From Anaerolineales bacterium UBA877 (GTDB lineage: Bacteria; Chloroflexota; Anaerolineae; Anaerolineales; Villigracilaceae): a stretch of 5,272 nucleotides of DNA. Position numbers and translations under genes: made by a program. The notes beneath the pieces are model-generated. The model did not search any database. It had not been told where the DNA came from and was given only the letters and a program-made list of their open reading frames with translations. The stretch is from positions 11,407-16,678 of the forward strand of contig DBFP01000002.1 of assembly GCA_002294405.1 (NCBI GenBank), read 5' to 3'. Below are positions 1-4,828 of the stretch, piece by piece (the first letter of the stretch is position 1; every line of letters begins with the position of its first letter).

Positions 1-1
1 G

Positions 2-2230
2 GAGATGGGTCGGGCACTACTGGTTGCAGACACGCGAAAAATTAAAAGCATGCTCGCGATGGATGAATTGGATGGGATACATTCCTATGTCGGTGCCCCC
101 CTGCATGTGAAAGGAAGGGTAATTGGTTTTTTGAACCTGAACAGCCTGACTTCAAATTTCTACACCCAGGCAGCTGCCGACCGATTGCAAAAATTCACCG
201 ACCAGGTGGCGATCGCCGTTGATAACGCGCGCTTGCTGGAAGATTCGCAGCAACTCGCAGACCAGTTATTCGCCCTGCTGGATATCGGCCAGGCGGTAAC
301 CTCGGGGTTGGAGATGGACACGCTGCTTAAGGCACTGCTGGATAAGTGCAAGCGTGTGTTACCCATCGAAGCTTTTTACATTGCCACCTACGATCATGAA
401 TCAGAGATGATCGGTTTCCCCCTCTTTTATGACAAGGGGGAGATCATCGAATTGCCCCCACAGAAAATCAATGAAAATCCGGGATTGACAGGGTATGTCA
501 TACAATCCCGGCAACTGCTTAACATCCCGGATGTTCTCTCGGAAGAGGCATCCCGAAAATACAAGGCTGTAGATTTTGGAGGTGAACCCAGCCGTTCATA
601 CGTCGGCGTCCCGCTAATGCTGGGCGACCGCGTGGTGGGTGTCATATCCATGCAGGCTTCTCAACCCAATGCATATCACCCAGATCAGATCCGTCTGTTG
701 GAAACCATAGCCACGCAGACCGCGGGGGCCATAGAAAATGCCCGGTTGTTTGAAGAAGTGCGCCTGCGGGCTGAAGAGATGACCGCACTTTTTGACATCG
801 GCATTACAGTCACCTCCGGCTTGGATATGGACCAGGTATTAAGGACATTATTGGAAAAATGCCGACAGGTCCTTCCCGTGGAGGCGTTCTATATCGCGAT
901 CCTGGAGCCGGATACCAGCATGATCCATCATCCCCTGGCTTACGATCGGGGTGAATACCTGCAGATCCCCCCCCGGGATATCAGGGCAAACCCCGGATTG
1001 AGCGGGCAGGTCATTAACAGCCGCAAAACCCTTTACATACCGGATATCACCTCACCGGATACGAGCACAAATGTCCAGGTTTTCAAGACCAGCGGGACGC
1101 CCACCCGGGCGTATGTGGGAGTCCCGATGATCGTGGGTGATCGAATCGTGGGAGTTATATCTATCCAGAGTTACACGTCGCATGCCTACGATCCCAATCA
1201 GATCCGCCTGCTTGAAACCATCGCCACACAGGCAGCAGTAGCCATTGAAAACAGCCGATTGTATGAAAAAGCCCAACAGGAAATAAAACAGCGCGAAAAG
1301 GCAGAAGACCGTTACCGGGCTCTTTTCGAGCAATCTCACGACGCAGTGTTTATTCTTGACATGCAAGGAAAACACATGGAAGTGAATCAACGTGCTGCCG
1401 ATTTGCTTGGTTACACGGTGGACGAATTGACGAAACTGACTGCGATTGATATTTCAGCCCAGAAAACAGATAGTGAACAGAAACTCGGACTTTTACTGAA
1501 GGGCGAACATGTGCCTCTTTATGAACGGGAATTCATTAAAAAGAACGGAGAAAAGGTGACCGTCGAAATCAACGCGGAGTTGGTTTGTGATGAAGACGGA
1601 ATTCCAATTCACATTCAGAGTGTCGCCAGGGATATTACGGAACGCAAGCAAAACGAATACAGTTTGCAGCAGGTCAATCAGAGGTTGCGGAACCAGTTAT
1701 TGGAGATCGAGATGTTGCAGGCTCGCCTGCGTGATGAAGCCACCCGGGATTCCCTCACGGGTCTATTTAATCGCCGGTTCCTGGAAGAAACGCTGGCCCG
1801 GGAGTTTCATCAAGCAGAGCGGGAGAAAAGCACGGTCTGCTTGATCATGATGGATATCGATGGATTCAAGGCATTTAACGATAACTACGGTCATGATGCT
1901 GGCGATCTGCTCTTAAAAAAACTGGGAGAATTTCTGACTTCTGAAATCCGCTCTTCCGATGTTTCCTGCCGTTACGGTGGAGAGGAGTTTTTAATTGTTT
2001 TGCCCGGAACCCAGCTGCCAAAAGGCCATGAACGCGCCGAACATTTAAGGACGACATTTTTGTCACTGGATATTGAGCACCTGGGAGTAAAACTGAAGGC
2101 TACGTTATCCGTGGGGGTGGCGGCTTATCCGCGCCACGGAGATAGCTGGGAGAAGGTGGTACATGCAGCGGACCTGGCAATGTACGCTGCCAAGGGTGCC
2201 GGAAGAAATTGCACCCGGGATGCGAAATAA
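2..2230 (+). CDS. Multi-sensor diguanylate cyclase, GAF-GAF-GAF-PAS-GGDEF (5' end missing)
   Basis: This gene makes the second messenger c-di-GMP from two GTP and gates that activity through several sensor domains; no membrane segment is visible, so the seen part is cytoplasmic. The frame is open to the left edge. The ATG at position 5 is not a credible start, because it falls in the middle of a GAF domain and GGAG abuts it without a spacer. Counting that ATG as residue 1: C-terminal half of a GAF (1-80), second GAF (88-249), third GAF (262-420), short helix, PAS (436-550, ending DITERK), coiled-coil linker (about 553-578), GGDEF domain (about 580-738). Catalytic features are intact: DSLTGLFNRR (582-591), the metal-binding DIDGFKAFND (617-626) and GGEEF (658-662). 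RSSD at 649-652, five residues before GGEEF, is the product-inhibition I-site. There is no EAL domain. The ligands of the GAF and PAS domains cannot be read from sequence. It converges on the chelatase gene. Confidence 0.93.
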   Translation, partial: EMGRALLVADTRKIKSMLAMDELDGIHSYVGAPLHVKGRVIGFLNLNSLTSNFYTQAAADRLQKFTDQVAIAVDNARLLEDSQQLADQLFALLDIGQAVTSGLEMDTLLKALLDKCKRVLPIEAFYIATYDHESEMIGFPLFYDKGEIIELPPQKINENPGLTGYVIQSRQLLNIPDVLSEEASRKYKAVDFGGEPSRSYVGVPLMLGDRVVGVISMQASQPNAYHPDQIRLLETIATQTAGAIENARLFEEVRLRAEEMTALFDIGITVTSGLDMDQVLRTLLEKCRQVLPVEAFYIAILEPDTSMIHHPLAYDRGEYLQIPPRDIRANPGLSGQVINSRKTLYIPDITSPDTSTNVQVFKTSGTPTRAYVGVPMIVGDRIVGVISIQSYTSHAYDPNQIRLLETIATQAAVAIENSRLYEKAQQEIKQREKAEDRYRALFEQSHDAVFILDMQGKHMEVNQRAADLLGYTVDELTKLTAIDISAQKTDSEQKLGLLLKGEHVPLYEREFIKKNGEKVTVEINAELVCDEDGIPIHIQSVARDITERKQNEYSLQQVNQRLRNQLLEIEMLQARLRDEATRDSLTGLFNRRFLEETLAREFHQAEREKSTVCLIMMDIDGFKAFNDNYGHDAGDLLLKKLGEFLTSEIRSSDVSCRYGGEEFLIVLPGTQLPKGHERAEHLRTTFLSLDIEHLGVKLKATLSVGVAAYPRHGDSWEKVVHAADLAMYAAKGAGRNCTRDAK

Positions 2231-2252
2231 AAAACGCCAACCGGCGTTTTTT
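2229..2252. terminator. Bidirectional intrinsic terminator between convergent genes
   Basis: A perfect inverted repeat, AAAAAACGCC - AACC - GGCGTTTTTT, forms a 10-bp stem with a 4-nt loop. The T run ends the hairpin on the plus strand and the A run gives an equivalent U tract on the minus strand, so it can stop transcription from both sides. Its arms overlap the stop codon of the diguanylate cyclase (2228-2230) and the stop codon of the VWA frame (2251-2253). The G-C core is only four pairs, so strength relies on the A-U extension and U tract. Confidence 0.85.
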
Positions 2253-3219
2253 ATTTCTTTTTTGACTCGGCCATCTCCTGCTTGACTGTCTTCAACAGAC
2301 TTTCGGCTTTCAGTTCGTTCAGCGTATAACAGGGTGCTTCCAGGTGGTCGGCAAGTGCCTGGGCCAATCCCTGGTCGAAAGAGGCATGTTCCATATTTAT
2401 CACCACGGTACGGTAGCCCCGGTCGGCGATCTGTTTTGCGAAACCGAAGGCCTCTTCCTGTGGCGGCAGGACCCCGATGGAAACATTTCCAGCACCATCC
2501 GTCAGGATGATGAGCAGCGGTTCCACATCGGGGTGGATCATTTGCTCTTGTGTAAGAACCTCATAGGTCATCAGCAAACCGGCGGAGAGGGGAGTCTTGC
2601 CTCCCACAGGGATATCCGACAGGGCACGTTGAGCCAAGGTGATGGAATTCGTCGGCGGCAGGATGAGCGTCGCACGGTCTTTCTGAAAAACAATCAACCC
2701 GACCCTATCCCGACGTTGATATGCGTCCGTCAACAAGGAAAGGATTGCACCTTTCGTAGCAGTCATGCGTTCAGCCACCGCCATGGACCAGGAGGCATCC
2801 ACCAAAAACATGATCAAGTTGGCGGCCTTTTTTACGCGGACCTTGCGCTGCAGGTCGCTTTTTTGAATGGCAAATGCCACCTTCTTGCGTTGTTCGGCGC
2901 GGCGGTTTTGAAAAGGTGCCGCTGCTCGAATGGTGGCATCGAACGCCACATCATCCGTATTTCCATTTGCCGGACGGGATTGAATGTACCTCCCGCGTTT
3001 CCGCTCGGTATGTGTATGCGAGCGACGCCCGGAATGCTGACGGGTCAGTTTATCAAGCGGGGTGTCAAGTTTTCGAGGGTCAAATGTCTCTCCAACCTGG
3101 ACCTTTTTTCCCCCGTCCCACCAGTGGGCATCCTGTGGTCCGAAAACAGTCTGCTGGGGGGATGGTTCTGCACCAGGCTGAAGGTCTGGATTTTCCTGCT
3201 CTGCGGCTTCAGTGATTAC
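2251..3219 (-). CDS. ChlD-specific C-terminal segment (linker + VWA), -1 frame part of chlD
   Basis: Listed separately because gene callers will probably report it as its own VWA protein starting at the GTG 2947-2949 (232 aa). That start is unlikely. It falls inside the conserved DDVAFDATIRAAAP block, and the reading frame continues upstream without a stop to 3246, encoding further ChlD-specific sequence (DPRKLDTPLDKL, GRRSHTH, GRYIQSRPAN). I found no usable start codon between 3246 and 2949. The segment carries the integrin-like VWA domain, whose MIDAS (DASWS, Thr of GGKTP, Asp of LTDG) binds Mg2+ and contacts the AAA+ ring or the large subunit. It should be read as the C-terminal half of the frameshifted protein rather than a free gene. 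Confidence 0.82.
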   Translation of the reverse strand, partial: VITEAAEQENPDLQPGAEPSPQQTVFGPQDAHWWDGGKKVQVGETFDPRKLDTPLDKLTRQHSGRRSHTHTERKRGRYIQSRPANGNTDDVAFDATIRAAAPFQNRRAEQRKKVAFAIQKSDLQRKVRVKKAANLIMFLVDASWSMAVAERMTATKGAILSLLTDAYQRRDRVGLIVFQKDRATLILPPTNSITLAQRALSDIPVGGKTPLSAGLLMTYEVLTQEQMIHPDVEPLLIILTDGAGNVSIGVLPPQEEAFGFAKQIADRGYRTVVINMEHASFDQGLAQALADHLEAPCYTLNELKAESLLKTVKQEMAESKKK

Positions 3220-4313
3220 TTTTTTTTTACATCCTCGGATTCGGGTTCACTCTCACCAGGTTCGGCGGGTTCACCATCTGATGATGCTCCCTGTAACTGT
3301 TCAATGCGTTCCTGCAATTGCTCAGGCGAGATCTCGCTCTGGTGGAAAGGCCCGTGCTTGATCCGGTGGGGGAGAGCCAGTTCGGCAGCCAGGGCAATAT
3401 CCCGATCGGTGATTGCGTTGCGCTCCTCGTAAGCTGCGTGTGCCCGGGCAGCCTTGAGGATGACCAGGTCTGCACGGTGACCATCCACATTCAAAGAGGC
3501 GGTCAATGCCGCGATTGAAAGAAGATCGCGGCGTGTGTAACTGACCTTGTCAACCAACATACGCGCCTGGGCAATAATGCGGCTGAGTTTCTCCTCATGC
3601 GGCTGCCAAAGTTTATGAAAAGCTTCCGCGTCAGATTCAAATGCGAGGTTGTTTTCGATGATGGTCACCCGGTCACGTGCATCCCGAATCCCGGTGATAT
3701 CCACCGAGAGGGCGAAACGGTCGAGCAGTTGCGGACGCAAGTCCCCTTCTTCGGGGTTCATTGTGCCGACCAGGATGAAACGCGCTGGATGGGTGAAAGA
3801 TATGCCTTCGCGTTCCACAATGTTCATGCCCATGGCGGCGGAATCGAGCAAAACATCCACCACATGGTCGTCGAGCAGGTTGACTTCATCAATGTACAAA
3901 AGACCGCGGTTGGCGGCTGCCAGCACGCCGGGTTCAAAATGGCGTTCACCCTTTTGAATGGCCTGTTCAATATCAAGGGTGCCCACCACACGGTCCTCGG
4001 TGGCCGAGACTGGCAGGTTGATGAAAGGAATGGGCTTTTCTTCGATGGGCAGCGGTTCACCGGAAGCGGCCCTCTCACGACACTCGGTACACCACGAAGC
4101 GGGTTGATCTGGGTCGCAGCCGAAACGGCAGCTTTGCACGGCGCGCACTTTTGGCAGGAGGGCTGCCAGCCCGCGCGCAGCTGTTGATTTGGCTGTACCG
4201 CGCTCGCCGCGAATTAACACGCCGCCGATACGGGGGTCAACGGCATTCAGAATCAGGGCGCGTCGCATGCGCGCCTGTCCGACGATGGCAGTGAAGGGAT
4301 AAATGGTGGGCAT
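2251..4313 (-). CDS. chlD: ChlD-type chelatase medium subunit (AAA+ - linker - VWA), predicted -1 frameshift product
   Basis: Predicted 687-residue protein: 365 residues read in the AAA+ frame, then 322 residues in the -1 frame after slippage at A AAA AAG (3219-3225). ChlD is the medium subunit of the ATP-driven magnesium/cobalt chelatase; it forms rings with ChlI and couples ATP hydrolysis to the porphyrin- or corrin-binding large subunit. Order: AAA+ (about 5-330), acidic Pro/Glu linker (about 340-400), conserved ChlD linker with VGETFDPRKLD, a GRRSHTHTERKRGRY-like stretch and SRP, then DVAFDATIRAAAP (from about 455), and VWA domain (about 495-680). The MIDAS is complete: D506-A-S508-W-S510, T574 in GGKTPLSAGL and D606 in LTDG. 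The length suits bacterial ChlD. The conserved region before 2949 has no ATG, GTG or TTG, so only reading through from the AAA+ frame can produce it. A homopolymer sequence error or transcriptional slippage could mimic this. Whether it serves cobalamin or chlorophyll-type synthesis is not decided here; cobalamin is inferred. Confidence 0.8.
3178..3212 (-). promoter_or_regulatory. Possible stimulatory stem-loop downstream of the slip site
   Basis: Six bases after the heptamer, minus-strand CTGAAG (3212-3207) can pair with CTTCAG (3183-3178). The 23-nt interior can form a small GGA/TCC hairpin (3196-3194 with 3190-3188). The spacing fits -1 frameshift stimulators, but the stem is short and alternative pairings exist (for example CCAG 3189-3186 with CTGG 3176-3173). 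It was folded by eye only. Confidence 0.3.
3216..4313 (-). CDS. chlI: ChlI-like AAA+ chelatase small subunit (zero-frame product)
   Basis: A 365-residue AAA+ ATPase of the magnesium chelatase I family, which supplies the ATP-hydrolysing ring of Mg/Co chelatase. Visible motifs: GQARMRRAL near the N-terminus, Walker A GERGTAKST (36-44), Walker B LLYIDE (138-143) followed by VNLLDDHVVDVLLD, sensor-1 GTMNPEEGDLRPQLLDRF (183-200, Asn186 and candidate arginine-finger Arg199), and a helical lid with SYTRRDLL and ILKAARAHAAYEER. Four cysteines, C62-x3-C66-x8-C75-x2-C78, form a possible metal cluster after the first helix. The last 25 residues are acidic and Pro-rich and end in three lysines encoded by AAA AAA AAG just before TAA, at the frameshift site. 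The ATG at 4311-4313 has GGAG six bases upstream (4320-4323). The protein is also the N-terminal half of the frameshifted ChlD, so both subunits would share one sequence. The family is secure; the natural metal is unknown. Confidence 0.92.
   Translation of the reverse strand: MPTIYPFTAIVGQARMRRALILNAVDPRIGGVLIRGERGTAKSTAARGLAALLPKVRAVQSCRFGCDPDQPASWCTECRERAASGEPLPIEEKPIPFINLPVSATEDRVVGTLDIEQAIQKGERHFEPGVLAAANRGLLYIDEVNLLDDHVVDVLLDSAAMGMNIVEREGISFTHPARFILVGTMNPEEGDLRPQLLDRFALSVDITGIRDARDRVTIIENNLAFESDAEAFHKLWQPHEEKLSRIIAQARMLVDKVSYTRRDLLSIAALTASLNVDGHRADLVILKAARAHAAYEERNAITDRDIALAAELALPHRIKHGPFHQSEISPEQLQERIEQLQGASSDGEPAEPGESEPESEDVKKK
3219..3228 (-). promoter_or_regulatory. Programmed -1 frameshift site: A9 run with A AAA AAG next to TAA
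   Basis: On the minus strand the AAA+ frame ends GAT GTA AAA AAA AAG TAA. The run of nine A (3228-3220) plus G contains the heptamer A AAA AAG (3225-3219), the type used by E. coli dnaX. The zero-frame stop TAA follows directly (3218-3216), which favours pausing. Slipping back one base places both lysine tRNAs on AAA codons and continues as GTA ATC ACT GAA into the VWA frame. The site lies in the linker between the AAA+ and VWA domains, where a stop would leave a complete ChlI. Confidence 0.78.
3232..3236 (-). promoter_or_regulatory. Shine-Dalgarno-like stimulator upstream of the slip site
   Basis: Minus-strand GAGGA lies seven bases before the heptamer (measured from GAGG), inside the coding sequence and not in front of any start codon. 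Internal anti-SD contacts about this far upstream stimulate -1 frameshifting in dnaX. The match is short and Glu codons are common in this acidic stretch, so chance is possible. Confidence 0.4.
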
Positions 4314-4329
4314 GAATTACTCCGGCGAA

Positions 4330-4335
4330 ATTATA
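4330..4335 (-). promoter_or_regulatory. Putative -10 box for the chelatase gene
   Basis: A perfect minus-strand TATAAT lies 16 bases before the ATG at 4313. Transcription would start near 4323, giving a very short leader just covering the GGAG ribosome site. No convincing -35 hexamer is present: about 17-18 bases upstream the sequence is TAATTA or TTAATT. Confidence 0.4.
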
Positions 4336-4350
4336 CTGCGATTCTAAAGA

Positions 4351-4356
4351 TATAAT
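4351..4356 (+). promoter_or_regulatory. Putative -10 box for the thioesterase gene
   Basis: A perfect plus-strand TATAAT lies 27 bases before the ATG at 4384, leaving room for a short leader with the AAGGAG ribosome site. There is no good -35 match; the expected -35 position (about 4328-4333) falls on the divergent -10 box of the chelatase gene. Confidence 0.45.
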
Positions 4357-4383
4357 TAAATATAGCATTGCAAAGGAGAACTC

Positions 4384-4782
4384 ATGCCCGACCTAGCCCT
4401 ACACCTGTCTGCTGAATTCAAACACAAAGTGACCGAAGTTGACACTGCTGCTCATTGGGGCAGCGGCGGCTTGCCTGTTTTCTCGACACCAGCCCTGGTT
4501 GGCCTGATGGAAAGCGCGGCTGTCATCGCATTGACCGGATCCCTGCCTGCCGGACAGACAACTGTGGGAGGGCATATAGATGTTCACCACCTCGCGGCGA
4601 CACCGGTGGGGCTGACGGTCTGTGCCAGGGCGGAATTGATCAAAATCGAGGGACGGAAATTGGTCTTCAAGATTCAAGCCTGGGACGATAGGGAATTGAT
4701 TGGCGAGGCTGACCACGACAGGTTTTTGGTTGACGAAACAAAATTCTTAAAGAAAACAGCCGAAAAGAGCCAGGGACAATAA
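4384..4782 (+). CDS. Hot-dog thioesterase, fluoroacetyl-CoA thioesterase (FlK)-like
   Basis: A complete 132-residue cytoplasmic protein of the small hot-dog acyl-CoA thioesterase type. The ATG is well supported by AAGGAG five bases upstream (4373-4378). The FlK-like core is clear: STPALVGLMESAA (34-46), VGGHIDVHHLAATPVG (61-76), then the strands ARAELIKIEGRKLVFKIQAWDD and LIGEADHDRFLVD. The family's catalytic residues (Thr42, Glu50, His76 in FlK) appear conserved with the same spacing as Thr35, Glu43 and His69, and the FlK Gly69 position corresponds to Gly62. Homologues are widespread in bacteria that never meet fluoroacetate, so the substrate is more likely some short or unusual acyl-CoA; this is inference. 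The gene appears to be transcribed alone, diverging from the chelatase gene and followed by its own terminator. Confidence 0.85.
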   Translation: MPDLALHLSAEFKHKVTEVDTAAHWGSGGLPVFSTPALVGLMESAAVIALTGSLPAGQTTVGGHIDVHHLAATPVGLTVCARAELIKIEGRKLVFKIQAWDDRELIGEADHDRFLVDETKFLKKTAEKSQGQ

Positions 4783-4812
4783 AACAGGGATGGCGGAAAA
4801 CCATCCCTGTTT
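4782..4812. terminator. Strong intrinsic terminator after the thioesterase gene
   Basis: AAACAGGGATGG (4782-4793) pairs perfectly with CCATCCCTGTTT (4801-4812), a 12-bp stem with the 7-nt loop CGGAAAA. The left arm starts at the last base of the thioesterase stop codon. The U tract is short on the plus strand (TTT then AA) and slightly longer on the minus strand (TTTT then ATT), so it may serve both the thioesterase and the convergent gene ending at 4829. Confidence 0.8.
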
Positions 4813-4828
4813 AATACGGCTCACCCAA

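Noticed and set aside
5..7. ATG as the true start of the diguanylate cyclase
   Set aside because: The frame is open to the window edge, the ATG falls mid-GAF domain, and the GGAG directly abutting it leaves no spacer.
2947..2949. GTG as the start of an independent 232-aa VWA protein
   Set aside because: It is inside the conserved DDVAFDATIRAAAP block and conserved ChlD coding sequence continues upstream in the same frame.
3103..3109. A second in-frame A AAA AAG heptamer in the ChlD frame (GGA AAA AAG GTC, minus strand)
   Set aside because: A -1 shift here would reach TGA after only seven codons and would cut off the conserved ChlD linker. No function is apparent, so it is probably a chance Lys-Lys encoding.
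2344..3432. A 362-codon plus-strand open frame antisense to the chelatase junction
   Set aside because: It is opposite strongly conserved VWA and linker sequence, is rich in Cys, Arg and Ser, and resembles no family; it is a shadow of the minus-strand coding frame.
3597..4187. A 196-codon plus-strand open frame antisense to the AAA+ module
   Set aside because: It lies entirely opposite the Walker A/B and sensor motifs of the ChlI-like gene, with no recognisable domain or ribosome site.
4314..4383. Cobalamin riboswitch upstream of the chelatase gene
   Set aside because: The whole intergenic region is 70 bp, too short for a B12 aptamer, and I see no B12-box-like sequence.
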